Notes: generated from the sequence alone by a model not told the origin. 64,000 bases of DNA from Cronobacter sakazakii (GCF_000982825.1 NZ_CP011047.1:434001-498000), one strand, 5' to 3'. Counted from the first letter of the stretch, positions 47,306 through 59,886 are shown. A program made the numbers and translations.

Positions 47306-48471
47306 GAACAGCCGCCAAAGCAGCCGCGCATAATGTTCACCGAGAAACGGATCATCTCATAAGCGGGAATGCGTTTTGTGCCGTACGCCGGGTGCGGCAC
47401 GCGCTGGTACGGCAGCGCAAAGACGCTGTCCATCTCTTCGGTGGAGAGCGGGATCGCAGGCGGATTGATCCAGATATAACGATCGCCATGCTTTTGCATC
47501 AGCGCGCGGGCGCAGCCGGGGTTGGTTTCATGATGCAGAATGCGCGAGGCGTGCGCGTACAGCACTTTGTCGCTCTTCACTTTTTCATACGACGGCAGCA
47601 GGACGTAGGTTTTCTCCCACGGCTTCGGGCGCGGTGGCTGAACGGTAACGGCTTTCGTCGCCGGTTTTTCCGGGGTGTTGCCATCGGCGCACGGCAGATC
47701 GTCGCCATACGGATGCGGGATCGGATCGATGCGCCCCGGCGTGTCGAGACGCGTGGAATCCACACCCGCCCAGCCTGGCAGCGCCTCTTTCACCATAATC
47801 GCGGTGTTACGCACATCGCGGATCGACGTAATGGGCTCACCCATCGCCAGACGATGCGCCACTTCTACCAGCGGGCGCTCGCCGTTGCCGAAAATCAGCA
47901 TGTCGGCTTTGGCATCCACCAGCACCGAGCGGCGCACGGTATCAGACCAGTAATCGTAATGCGCGGTGCGGCGCAGGCTCGCCTCAATACCGCCCAGAAC
48001 CACCGGCACCTCGCGCCAGGCTTCTTTGCAGCGCTGGGTATAGACCAGGGTTGCGCGATCCGGGCGTTTCCCGGCTTCGTTATCCGGCGTGTAGGCGTCG
48101 TCATGGCGTAGTTTGCGATCCGCCGTGTAGCGGTTGATCATCGAATCCATATTCCCGGCGGTGACGCCGAAAAACAGGTTCGGTTTACCAAGCCGCATAA
48201 AGTCGTCTTTGGTCGTCCAGTCCGGTTGCGCGATGATCCCGACGCGAAAACCCTGCGCCTCCAGCATACGGCCACAAATGGCCATGCCGAAGCTCGGGTG
48301 ATCGACGTAGGCGTCGCCGGTGACGAGAATAATGTCGCAGCTGTCCCAGCCGAGCTGGTCCATCTCCTCGCGCGACATCGGTAAAAAGGGCGCAGGCCAA
48401 AAACAGGCGGCCCAGTACTGGGGCCAGGAGAACAGATCGCGATCCGGCTGGATCAGGCTCAGGGAACTCAT
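47302..48471 (-). pseudogene. ygiQ: YgiQ radical SAM protein, cut by the island
   Basis: N-terminal 390 or so residues of YgiQ (about 740 aa in E. coli). Homology runs from MSSLSLIQPDRDLFSWPQYW to SVNIMRGCFGGCSF, and the island begins before the third Cys of the CxxxCxxC cluster motif, which binds the 4Fe-4S/SAM centre. The fused frame runs on into island DNA and stops at 47194 after 36 foreign residues. The radical SAM activity must be lost. I chose the ATG at 48471 from the E. coli protein; the frame is open 33 bp further upstream. Confidence 0.94.
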
Positions 48472-48594
48472 AGTGCTTCCGGAAAAAGGCAAAAGAATCG
48501 ACAAAGGGCGGCGATTATACGTCCGGAAGCAACAAAAAAAGAAGGGTTATTCTGCGGAAAAAAGCGCCAGCGCCCTTTCCCGCACACGCCATGA

Positions 48595-49356
48595 TTACTT
48601 GCTGTGCCAGTACGCCGCGGCGCGCATCAGCTGGGGATTCACACGCCCTTCAAACGGCTCGCTTAAGCGCTTAACCACTTTGCCTTCGCCGGTTATCCAG
48701 AGGTAGTAATCGTCCTCGGGCACCGTCAGCGCCGCCAGTTTCGCTTCCACCGCCTGCGCGTCGTGGCCGATGACCCACTGGATGTTAAATTCGCCGAGGT
48801 GCGCCAGATACCCTTTCAGCGCTTCATCCGCCACCGTCACGATAGCCTCCACCTGCACCGGTTTCGCCTGCGCGCGGAGCGCCTCAAGGCGGCGGCGCAG
48901 CGCGGGCATCCCGGATTCATCGCACACATAAAGCTGCCAGGCGTAATCTTCCGGCACCACTAACGAGCCACGTGGCCCGCCGATGCAGAGCGTGTCGCCG
49001 GGTTTGGCCGCAACGGCCCAGTCGCTCGCCACACCAGCCTCATGCACGTAAAAATCGATGGTTAACTGCTGGTTCGCCTCGTCAAACAGCGGCGTGTAGT
49101 CACGCGACGGCGGGCGCACGTCGCCTGCCCAGGCGATGCCTTCATCGGTCACTTCAGGCGGCACGAACGGCGCGCCGTCCTGCGGGAAAAACACTTTGAT
49201 ATGGTCGTCGAAGCCGCGCGAGCTAAAGCCCGCCAGCGCGTCGCCGCCAAACACGATGCGCTGAAAACCGCTGACGCGCTCGCTTTTAAGCACGGTAATT
49301 TCACGAAAACGCAGTTCGTTGCGTACGCGCTGCGGGAATGGAGTTTTCTGATTCAT
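48595..49356 (-). CDS. yqjH: YqjH, NADPH-dependent ferric-chelate reductase
   Basis: 253-aa cytoplasmic flavoprotein of the siderophore-interacting family that releases iron from siderophores and helps under nickel stress. FAD-binding RPPSRDYTPLFDE and GVASDWAVAAKPGDTL, then the NADPH part with GEGKVVKRLSEPF, ending AAAYWHSK. The start is one of two adjacent ATGs (49356 or 49359). Divergent from its regulator yqjI, with Fur and YqjI-type sites between them. Confidence 0.93.
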   Translation of the reverse strand: MNQKTPFPQRVRNELRFREITVLKSERVSGFQRIVFGGDALAGFSSRGFDDHIKVFFPQDGAPFVPPEVTDEGIAWAGDVRPPSRDYTPLFDEANQQLTIDFYVHEAGVASDWAVAAKPGDTLCIGGPRGSLVVPEDYAWQLYVCDESGMPALRRRLEALRAQAKPVQVEAIVTVADEALKGYLAHLGEFNIQWVIGHDAQAVEAKLAALTVPEDDYYLWITGEGKVVKRLSEPFEGRVNPQLMRAAAYWHSK

Positions 49357-49386
49357 CATCAACCTGCCAACGTAAACGGTAAATTC

Positions 49387-49394
49387 GATATATC
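49387..49394. promoter_or_regulatory. Candidate YqjI site near yqjH
   Basis: GATATATC, a perfect 8-bp palindrome about 30 bp before yqjH, resembling the element near yqjI at 49559. YqjI represses both genes in E. coli and is released by nickel. Confidence 0.5.
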
Positions 49395-49403
49395 TAAATT
49401 GTC

Positions 49404-49422
49404 GTAAATGATAATGATTGCC
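49404..49422. promoter_or_regulatory. Candidate Fur box of yqjH
   Basis: GTAAATGATAATGATTGCC matches the Fur consensus at 14 of 19 positions, including the central AATGATAAT. yqjH of E. coli is known to be Fur-controlled. Confidence 0.65.
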
Positions 49423-49558
49423 AACAACAGAAATGGCAAGCACTTTTTAGATAGCCTGAGCAAAAACCGCACTACACGCAAAAGGTATCGTTTTATTATT
49501 TATTAAACATACACTTAAGTTTGATGGCGTTTTAATAACGACATTTTTAAGTAAAAAA

Positions 49559-49577
49559 GATATAGTTAAGATATATC
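49559..49577. promoter_or_regulatory. Candidate YqjI autoregulatory operator
   Basis: GATATA and TATATC form an inverted repeat with 7 bp between, 22 bp before the yqjI start. Confidence 0.5.
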
Positions 49578-49598
49578 GTTTTAAACCGGAGATTACCC

Positions 49599-50132
49599 AT
49601 GCGCTCAGACGACCGCCACGCTTCATCCCCACGCCGTGAAGGCCGACACGGGCCGGACGGCCATCGCCGCCCGCGCTTTTTCGGTAACGGCGAACTGCGT
49701 CTGGTGATGCTGGATATCCTGTGCGCCGGCGAGAGCCACGGTTATGAACTTATCAAAGCCATCGAAACGCTGACCGCAGGCCACTACGCGCCAAGCCCCG
49801 GCGTGGTCTACCCGACGCTCGACGCGCTGGAGGCGCAGGGGTTTGTGGTGTTGCACGATGAAGAAAATGGCCGGAAGAAAATCGCGATTACCGACGCGGG
49901 CCGCGCGTGGCTTGGGGAGAACCGCGAGGCGCTGGATCATATTCAGGCGCGGATGCGGGCGCGCGCCATCGGGCATAAGCTGCGTAAAGATTCGCAGATG
50001 AAACGAGCGCTCGATAACATGAAAGCGGTGCTGGATTTGAAAGTGAATCAGGCGGAAATCAGCCCGGAGACGTTAAAACAGATTATCGGAATTATCGATC
50101 GCGCGGCGCTGGAGATTTCCCAGCTCGATTAG
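49599..50132 (+). CDS. yqjI: YqjI, nickel-responsive PadR-family repressor
   Basis: 177-aa winged-helix repressor. The N-terminus is rich in His, Arg and Gly (DDRHASSPRREGRHGPDGHR), a shortened version of the metal-binding extension in E. coli YqjI (207 aa). The PadR core is LRLVMLDILCAGESHGYELIKAIETLTAGHYAPSPGVVYPTLDALEAQGFV, and the C-terminal helix is for dimerisation. It controls yqjH, read in the opposite direction. RBS CCGGAGA. Confidence 0.92.
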   Translation: MRSDDRHASSPRREGRHGPDGHRRPRFFGNGELRLVMLDILCAGESHGYELIKAIETLTAGHYAPSPGVVYPTLDALEAQGFVVLHDEENGRKKIAITDAGRAWLGENREALDHIQARMRARAIGHKLRKDSQMKRALDNMKAVLDLKVNQAEISPETLKQIIGIIDRAALEISQLD

Positions 50133-50139
50133 CAATAAC

Positions 50140-50159
50140 GGCGGTGGCAGGCCACCGCC
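50140..50159. terminator. Bidirectional terminator between yqjI and the chemoreceptor gene
   Basis: GGCGGTGGC-AG-GCCACCGCC, a perfect 9-bp GC stem between the two converging genes. Confidence 0.75.
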
Positions 50160-50167
50160 GCGGTTTA

Positions 50168-51715
50168 TCAGGCGCTGAGACGGAACACTTTAATCATCTC
50201 TTTTAAGTTATGCGCCTGGTCATTGAGCGACGAGGCCGCCGCGACCGATTCTTCCACCAGCGCGGAGTTCTGCTGCGTGGTGGTGTCAATCATGCCAATG
50301 GCGCTGTTGATCTGCGAAATGCCGTCGGTCTGTTCACGGCTCGCCTGCGCGATTTCCCGCAGGATCGTGTCCATTTCTCCAACGTTCGCCACCATGCCAT
50401 TCAGCAGGCCACTCGCTTTTTCCACCAGCTCCATGCCTTCGCGGGTCTGGCCGGTGGAGTCCTCGATAAGCGCACGGATCTCGCTTGCCGATGACGCGCT
50501 CTTTTGCGCCAGCTGGCGCACTTCGCCCGCCACCACCGCGAAACCCCGGCCATGCTCGCCCGCGCGCGCTGCCTCGACGGCGGCGTTCAGCGCCAGGATG
50601 TTGGTCTGGAACGCGATGGAATCGATCAGGTTGATGATGTCTGACATACGATCCGACGTGCCGCGAATGACGCGCATTTTGTCCGTCACCTGCTGCATCA
50701 TTTCGCCGTTGCGTTTCACCACATCGGCAGCCTCGGATGACAGTTTCGTCGCCTCGCTGGTGTTATCCGCGGTGTTTTTCACGGTCGAGGTGATCTGCTC
50801 CATCGAGGCGGCGGTCTGCTCAACGGAACTTGCCTGCTCTTCGGTGCGCGCGGCCAGATCCTGGTTACCCGCGACAATCTGCGACGCCGCGCTGGAGATG
50901 CTTTCGGCGCTGTACTGCACCTCCTGCACAATGGCCTGCAAACGCTGCTTCATATCCATCAGCGCATTCAGCAACACGCCGGTTTCATCGCGCGACTGCA
51001 CGTCCACCGAGCGGGTGAGATCGCCCTCGGCAATCGCGCCGGCAAAGCGCACCGCCTGATCGAGCGGGCGCGTAATGGCACGCACGATAAGCCAGCCCAT
51101 CAGAGAACCCAGCACCACGCACAACAGCGTCAGGCCAATCGTCAGCGCACGGTTGCTACTGAAATCCTTCGCCACCGTCACGCCTGCCTCGCGCATATGA
51201 TTATCCTGAATTTTAATCAGCGCCTGAACCCGCGATTTGTACTCGTTCTGGAGCGCCACCGTGGTGGACATCATCTCCTCCAGCGCCGCATTACGATCGT
51301 TGCGTTTTACCGCATCGAGAATGCGAAACCGCGACGCCAGGTACTGCTTACGCACCTCGGCTATCTGCGCCAGCGCCTGACGCGAAGCGTCATCGGTCAG
51401 CGTCTTATTGAGATCGGCCAGCAGCGCGCCAATACGCCCGCTAATGGCGCTGAGCTGCGCTTCTGACTGCTGCGTCCAGCGCTGGTTTTCGTCCATCAGC
51501 ATTAATTGCTGCGTACTGACGAAGCTCTGGAAATTTTCAGTAAGCTGATTGGCTTTTACGGTCGTGGGATAATCCTCAGCGATAACCTGCTGAATATTAT
51601 TATTGGCCTGGCTCAGACTACCGAGTGATAAACCGGCGCTGATAAGTAATAAAACAATAAAAAAAGCAAAAGCGAAAATAAGCTTTGTGCGGATTTTAAT
51701 ATCGCGGATGGACAT
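50168..51715 (-). CDS. Methyl-accepting chemotaxis receptor (4HB type)
   Basis: 515-aa inner-membrane chemoreceptor. TM1 covers about residues 11-33 (LIFAFAFFIVLLLISAGL), the periplasmic four-helix bundle about 34-187, TM2 ends near 210 (IGLTLLCVVLGSLMGWLIV). Then a HAMP domain and the signalling hairpin with the strictly conserved tip IDSIAFQTNILALNAAVEAARAGEHGRGFAVVAGEVR. The C-terminus (KEMIKVFRLSA) lacks the NWETF-type CheR tether, so it probably relies on other receptors for efficient methylation. Ligand unknown. ATG at 51715 has a good RBS (GGAG); a GTG six bp upstream also exists. A sigma-28 promoter lies 98 bp upstream. Confidence 0.93.
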   Translation of the reverse strand: MSIRDIKIRTKLIFAFAFFIVLLLISAGLSLGSLSQANNNIQQVIAEDYPTTVKANQLTENFQSFVSTQQLMLMDENQRWTQQSEAQLSAISGRIGALLADLNKTLTDDASRQALAQIAEVRKQYLASRFRILDAVKRNDRNAALEEMMSTTVALQNEYKSRVQALIKIQDNHMREAGVTVAKDFSSNRALTIGLTLLCVVLGSLMGWLIVRAITRPLDQAVRFAGAIAEGDLTRSVDVQSRDETGVLLNALMDMKQRLQAIVQEVQYSAESISSAASQIVAGNQDLAARTEEQASSVEQTAASMEQITSTVKNTADNTSEATKLSSEAADVVKRNGEMMQQVTDKMRVIRGTSDRMSDIINLIDSIAFQTNILALNAAVEAARAGEHGRGFAVVAGEVRQLAQKSASSASEIRALIEDSTGQTREGMELVEKASGLLNGMVANVGEMDTILREIAQASREQTDGISQINSAIGMIDTTTQQNSALVEESVAAASSLNDQAHNLKEMIKVFRLSA

Positions 51716-51812
51716 ATTCACTCCGTTGAACGGGTTATTTTGCGCTGACGAAACGGAAATCGCAGCGATGGATAACGTGATCCGCCGAACCTGCGGGGAT
51801 CGACAAAGGTCG

Positions 51813-51839
51813 TTATCGTCCGGCCGTTTTGTAACTTTA
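51813..51839 (-). promoter_or_regulatory. Sigma-28 (FliA) promoter of the chemoreceptor gene
   Basis: On the minus strand TAAAGTTA, 11 bp, GACGATAA; consensus TAAAGTTT-N11-GCCGATAA. Two mismatches in 16. The 413 bp between this gene and the aer terminator hold nothing else I can name. Confidence 0.75.
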
Positions 51840-52128
51840 TGAGTTTGATCGTTTTTCTCTTTTAGAAACCATTAAAACAATAGTCATTGGCTATTAATAA
51901 GCGGCGATTGATCGGCCAAATGTGCGCCAGATCACTTAATCGCGCAATTAATTACAACGAAGCGGAAACGTTTTTATGTGTGGGTTCAGGAAGATGGGAA
52001 AAACAATTTAAAATGAAGGGTTTATATTAAATACATTTATTTAATTTATTTTTAACATTAACCCAACAATATAACACACCGTAAAAAGGGCACAAATTGA
52101 CAAATTTTACAGCGTCATCCAGCAAGAA

Positions 52129-52151
52129 AAAGGCGGCATTGCGCCGCCTTT
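52129..52151 (-). terminator. Terminator after aer
   Basis: AAAGGCGGC and GCCGCCTTT form a perfect 9-bp stem with a 5-nt loop; on the minus strand TTTTCTTG follows. It lies 9 bp after the aer stop codon. Confidence 0.8.
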
Positions 52152-52159
52152 AACCAAAA

Positions 52160-53683
52160 TTAATGCAGTACCGTGACGGCATCCTGCAGGCGTCCAGCGC
52201 GGTGTTTCACCATCGACGAAACCTGCGCGCTCTCTTCCACCAGCGCCGCGTTTTTACGGGTGATGGCATCCAGTTCGGCTACCGCACGGGTGAGATCCGA
52301 AAGGCCGTCGGCCTGCTCGGTGGTGGCCTGGCTTATCTGCCCCAGCAGACGCGTCACGTTTTCCACCTGGTTGACGATATCCTGCATGGTGCGCCCTGCT
52401 TCATGCACCTGCACCGTACCGGACGCCACTTTACTGGCGCTGGCGTCAATCAGCTTGCGGATATCGTTGGCCGCGTTCGCGCTGCGGTTCGCCAGATGAC
52501 GCACTTCGCCCGCCACGACGGCAAAACCTTTGCCCTGCTCGCCCGCCCGCGCGGCTTCCACGGCGGCGTTAAGCGCCAGGATGTTAGTCTGAAAGGCGAT
52601 ATCGTTAATCAGCGCCGTGATGGAGCCGATACGCTGCGTGCTGTCGGCGATTTCGTCCATCGTGTTGACCACGGTTTCCATCGTCTGACCGCCAAGACGC
52701 GCCGCGTCGCTCGCCTCGCTGGAGAGTTTATCGGCCGCCGCCGCGGTGGCGGAGTTGTTCTGCACCGACGCAGCCATTTGATTCATGGTGGTGACCGTTT
52801 GCTGCACATTCACCACTGTCTGGCGGGTACGTTCGTTAAGATCGTCATTGCCGCGCGCCAGCGTCTCGCTGCCGCTGCGCACGCTGCTGACCTGCCCTGA
52901 GACATCATTCATCAGCCAGCGGCACATCAGCCCCAGCTGGCCGACCGCGCGCAGCGTCACGCCGACCTCATCAACGCGGTTAATATGCGTAATGCTTTGC
53001 GATTCGCCGGTCGCGATGCGCAGCGCCTGGCGCGCCACGTTTTCAACCGGGCGCACAATCTGCCACTCCAGCGCCGCGCCGCCGAGAAGCAACATCACCG
53101 CCGCCGCGAGCGCCGGAATCAGCATTGGTGCGCCCGTACAGGCCATCACTGCCATCCAGGCCACAAACAGTGCCGCCATCACACCGCGCAGACGCCAGCG
53201 CAATGGAACCGCCGGGAGTTTGCCCCACCAGGCGTTGCGCAGCACCAGCCCTTTGAACAGACGGCGCGGTTTACGCCCTTCACGCAGCGCTTTATAAAGC
53301 GGCTCTACCGCCGCAATCTCTTCCGCGCTGGCTCGGGTACGAATCGACATAAAACCGGTTATTTTTCCGCCGCGCACCATCGGTGCCACGTTGGCACGCA
53401 CCCAGTAGTGATCGCCGTTTTTACAGCGGTTTTTAACAATGCCGGTCCAGGGCTCGCCCTGCTTCAGCGTGTACCACATATCGGCGAAAGCCGCTTTGGG
53501 CATATCGGGGTGACGCACCAGATTGTGCGGGCTGCCGGTCAGTTCCTCTGAGGTATATCCGCTTACCTCGATAAAAGCGTCGTTGGCATGGGTGATGTAG
53601 CTTTGCAGATCGGTGGTAGACATAAGCGTAGTGTCGTTAGCAAGCGTAACTTCACGCTGCGTCACGAACGGCGGAGAAGACAT
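52160..53683 (-). CDS. aer: Aer, aerotaxis and redox receptor
   Basis: 507-aa receptor that senses redox state through FAD bound in a PAS domain. PAS at about residues 15-120 (LQSYITHANDAFIEVSGYT, NLVRHPDMPKAAFADMW, KNRCKNGDHYWVRANVAP), a hydrophobic membrane anchor near 165-205, HAMP, then the signalling tip NDIAFQTNILALNAAVEAARAGEQGKGFAVVAGEVR. Start chosen at MSSPPFVTQ (53683) to match E. coli (506 aa). A sigma-28 promoter is upstream. Intact. Confidence 0.96.
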   Translation of the reverse strand: MSSPPFVTQREVTLANDTTLMSTTDLQSYITHANDAFIEVSGYTSEELTGSPHNLVRHPDMPKAAFADMWYTLKQGEPWTGIVKNRCKNGDHYWVRANVAPMVRGGKITGFMSIRTRASAEEIAAVEPLYKALREGRKPRRLFKGLVLRNAWWGKLPAVPLRWRLRGVMAALFVAWMAVMACTGAPMLIPALAAAVMLLLGGAALEWQIVRPVENVARQALRIATGESQSITHINRVDEVGVTLRAVGQLGLMCRWLMNDVSGQVSSVRSGSETLARGNDDLNERTRQTVVNVQQTVTTMNQMAASVQNNSATAAAADKLSSEASDAARLGGQTMETVVNTMDEIADSTQRIGSITALINDIAFQTNILALNAAVEAARAGEQGKGFAVVAGEVRHLANRSANAANDIRKLIDASASKVASGTVQVHEAGRTMQDIVNQVENVTRLLGQISQATTEQADGLSDLTRAVAELDAITRKNAALVEESAQVSSMVKHRAGRLQDAVTVLH

Positions 53684-53735
53684 AACGGCGTCCTTAGGCA
53701 GGTTATCCAATTGTTAATCTTTTTTCTGCCTTGTT

Positions 53736-53762
53736 ATGTCGGCGATATATAAATTATCTTTA
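53736..53762 (-). promoter_or_regulatory. Sigma-28 (FliA) promoter of aer
   Basis: Minus strand TAAAGATA, 11 bp, GCCGACAT, about 53 bp before the aer start. Close to the FliA consensus and expected, since aer belongs to the flagellar class-3 genes. Confidence 0.75.
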
Positions 53763-54623
53763 GCTGTTAAATACGATTCAGCTCGCAAATTAAACATTTC
53801 GCGGTCATTTTTTTATGCACGCTGCCGATAATTTATATCCGCGATTATTTACCACGGTGAATAATACACCTGTGTTATTTCAGCGTTTCCCGCATCAGCC
53901 CGTCGAGCGTCAGAATACAGCGGTTACGTCCATTATTTTTTCCGAAATACATGGCATCGTCCGCACGACCAATTGCCTCATGCAATGTTTCATCCGGTCG
54001 TACGCATGTCAGGCCGCCTGTAACCGTCACCGTTAGCGTCTCGCCATTGAGCCTCAGCGGACGTCGACCAGGAGAGCCGCAGAACCGTAACCCCGCCTCA
54101 CGCGCGGCTTGCGACGTATGTGCGTCAAGCAGCACGATGAACTCTTCTCCGCCAAAGCGATACACCCGCTCGCCGCTGCGCGCTTCGGTCTTTAACCGCT
54201 GCGCCACCTCGCGCAGCACGTCATCGCCCGCGTTATGCCCATACGTATCATTAACCTTTTTAAAGCGGTCGATATCGATTATCAGCAGCCATAGCGTCTG
54301 TTCGCGCGCATGGGCGTGCAGGAAAGCGAAATCTTCATACATTAACTGGCGCAGCGGCAACCCGGTAAGCGTGTCATGACGGTTGCGTAGTGAGATCAGC
54401 TGCTGGCGATAGCCATCAACGCTTGCCACGAACTGCTGCTGTGCGTCGTGGTAAGCATAAAGTTCATCAGAATCCACCCGTTTATTGGCAATCGACTGAA
54501 TTAACGTGCGCGCATAGTCATGCATCGTTTTATGCGTTTCGCTAATATTCCCAATAAAGCGAGCGTAGCGGGAAGGAATATTATCGCACGAGACAACCCA
54601 ATGGTGAAAACGGCAATAAAGAT

Positions 54624-54632
54624 GAGACTGCG
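54624..54632. repeat. IS1 target-site duplication, left copy
   Basis: gagactgcg directly before the IS1 end; the same 9 bp follow the other end at 55401-55409. This proves a simple insertion. Confidence 0.97.
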
Positions 54633-54647
54633 GGTAATGACTCCAAC

Positions 54648-55151
54648 TTATTGATAGTGTTTTATGTTCAGATAATGCCCGATGACTTTGTCATGCAGCT
54701 CCACCGATTTTGAGAACGACAGCGACTTCCGTCCCAGCCGTGCCAGGTGCTGCCTCAGATTCAGGTTATGCCGCTCAATTCGCTGCGTATATCGCTTGCT
54801 GATTACGTGCAGCTTTCCCTTCAGGCGGGATTCATACAGCGGCCAGCCATCCGTCATCCATATCACCACGTCAAAGGGTGACAGCAGGCTCATAAGACGC
54901 CCCAGCGTCGCCATAGTGCGTTCACCGAATACGTGCGCAACAACCGTCTTCCGGAGCCTGTCATACGCGTAAAACAGCCAGCGCTGGCGCGATTTAGCCC
55001 CGACGTATCCCCACTGTTCGTCCATTTCCGCGCAGACGATGACGTCACTGCCCGGCTGTATGCGCGAGGTTACCGACTGCGGCCTGAGTTTTTTAAATGG
55101 CGGAAAATCGTGTTGAGGCCAACGCCCATAATGCGGGCGGTTGCCCGGCAT
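54648..55151 (-). CDS. insB: IS1 InsB, intact
   Basis: 167-aa frame carrying the DDE-type catalytic part of the IS1 transposase (VVIWMTDGWPLYESRLKGK and following, to HYLNIKHYQ). The active enzyme is the InsAB' fusion formed by a -1 frameshift. It is the only undamaged insB in the window and might act in trans on the ends of the other copies. Confidence 0.95.
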   Translation of the reverse strand: MPGNRPHYGRWPQHDFPPFKKLRPQSVTSRIQPGSDVIVCAEMDEQWGYVGAKSRQRWLFYAYDRLRKTVVAHVFGERTMATLGRLMSLLSPFDVVIWMTDGWPLYESRLKGKLHVISKRYTQRIERHNLNLRQHLARLGRKSLSFSKSVELHDKVIGHYLNIKHYQ

Positions 55152-55345
55152 CCAACGCCATTCATGGCCATATCAATGATTTTCTGGTGCGTACCGGGTT
55201 GAGAAGCGGTGTAAGTGAACTGCAGTTGCCATGTTTTACGGCAGTGAGAGCAGAGATAGCGCTGATGTCCGGCGGTGCTTTTGCCGTTACGCACCACCCC
55301 GTCAGTAGCTGAACAGGAGGGACAGCTGATAGAAACAGAAGCCAC
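55070..55345 (-). CDS. insA: IS1 InsA
   Basis: 91-aa InsA with the CPSC and CSHC pairs and [11 protein letters not shown]. It has Phe where copies 1 and 2 have Leu (GLNTIFRH). It overlaps insB, as needed for the frameshift product. Confidence 0.95.
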   Translation of the reverse strand: MASVSISCPSCSATDGVVRNGKSTAGHQRYLCSHCRKTWQLQFTYTASQPGTHQKIIDMAMNGVGCRATARIMGVGLNTIFRHLKNSGRSR

Positions 55346-55400
55346 TGGAGCACCTCAAAAACACCATCATACACTAAATCAGTAAGTTGGCAGCATCACC

Positions 55401-55409
55401 GAGACTGCG
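55401..55409. repeat. IS1 target-site duplication, right copy
   Basis: gagactgcg, identical to 54624-54632. Confidence 0.97.
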
Positions 55410-55886
55410 GATGTATAAAGGTGTTATCAGGTTCGCTGCCTAATAATACGAGTTCTAAAAATTTGCCGCTCCACTCATAGTGTAGTTTAACGGCCTGGTT
55501 TAATTCTTTTAACGATAAATCTATCTGTTGCAAATCCATGCTAACCTCATAAAACAATAACCGCCCTGGCTATCAGGAATACGCGCAAGAATAAAGAGAC
55601 GCGTGAAAAATAACCTGGCGGCAAATCAGTAAATCGCGTAATAACGCCGGTAAAATATATTTTTTGTGAATTATATACAGAAACACATTCGATGAAATAA
55701 CTGCTCGCAGATGCGCCCCCGCCGCGCACCGACGCCCTGTTATGGTGCAACGCGGCATTTGGTTCCCCGCAGCGCTGCGCCCGACGGTAGCATTAAGCGC
55801 CGCAATGGTTTTTTTGGAATGATTTCGTGCCGCGCGCCCCGGTGCCTCACAGCGGTTTATCCCGATTTTCATGCCCCTCACCGATG

Positions 55887-55902
55887 TGGCGTAAAGGCTG
55901 CA
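55887..55902 (+). promoter_or_regulatory. Sigma-54 promoter of patA
   Basis: TGGCGTAAAGGCTGCA has the GG-N10-GC spacing of sigma-54 promoters and lies about 60 bp before patA. E. coli patA (ygjG) is transcribed with sigma-54 under nitrogen control. A palindrome GTATCATGTGATAC follows (55916-55929). The rest of the 410 bp between dgcZ and patA shows no gene. Confidence 0.75.
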
Positions 55903-55949
55903 ATACTTAACATCGGTATCATGTGATACGCGATCCAAAGGGGCACATT

Positions 55950-57347
<1,398 letters not shown>

Positions 57348-57411
57348 CCCTGAGGCAGCGCGTCTTCGTTCTCATCCGACGAAGGCGCGTCGCCTTTTCC
57401 CCCGCGTCTGA

Positions 57412-59544
<2,133 letters not shown>

Positions 59545-59567
59545 GGCATATGGCGGGTGCGGTGGTG

Positions 59568-59650
59568 ATGGCGGGTGCGCTGCGCTTACCCGCCCTACGA
59601 TTGAGACACCCTCAAATTATGTAGGGTGGGTAAGCGAAGCGCACCCACCG
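59568..59650. repeat. 83-bp palindromic repeat, copy 1
   Basis: Starts ATGGCGGGTGCGCTGCGCTT and ends with the near-complement TAAGCGAAGCGCACCCACCG, giving arms of about 30 bp and a short unique centre. A second copy in the same orientation is at 59887. It looks like a REP/BIME- or MITE-like element of the host genus. Confidence 0.8.
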
Positions 59651-59705
59651 TTTTTCCCTGGCCACAACGCGGACGGCAAGGTGGATGGTTTTACTCCGGC
59701 TAAAA

Positions 59706-59731
59706 AAAATCGGCCCATGAGGGCCGATTTC
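59706..59731. terminator. Hairpin between the two repeats
   Basis: AAATCGGCCC-ATGA-GGGCCGATTT, perfect 10-bp stem with an A run before it and T's after it, a possible two-way terminator for fadH and rlmG. Confidence 0.6.
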
Positions 59732-59886
59732 CGCCGGGAGCCGGGATTGCAAAGGGGGCGGCGGCGAGCCCCCTTTGCACGTTCGCATGAGGAAAGCGTC
59801 CATATAAAAAAGACGTAATGGCGAACGGAACGCATTCACCACCCTGATATATTTACCCTGCCTCACCGGTCTTCTTACTTTCTGTG

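Larger units (their letters stand above)
54633..55400 (-). mobile_element. IS1 copy 3, intact
   Basis: 768 bp, the full IS1 length, with both normal ends and a 9-bp target duplication. insA and insB are undamaged. It differs from copies 1 and 2 in several bases besides the 2-bp deletion (for example AAATGGCGGAAAATCG instead of AAGTGACGTAAAATCG), so it is a different IS1 lineage that arrived or moved separately. Confidence 0.98.
53875..55539 (-). pseudogene. dgcZ: DgcZ-type diguanylate cyclase, interrupted by IS1
   Basis: Removing IS1 (54633-55400) and one copy of the 9-bp duplication restores a 295-codon frame from ATG 55539 to 53875. The N-terminal CZB zinc domain shows His in VKLHYEW, Cys in LYCRFHHW and His in ETHKTMH; the C-terminal GGDEF domain has DIDRFKKVNDTYGHNAGDDVLR and the active motif RFGGEEF. 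This is the architecture of E. coli DgcZ (YdeH), which makes c-di-GMP unless zinc is bound. The two pieces are now separated, so cyclase activity is probably lost; a GGDEF-only fragment could start at 54525. Confidence 0.9.
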
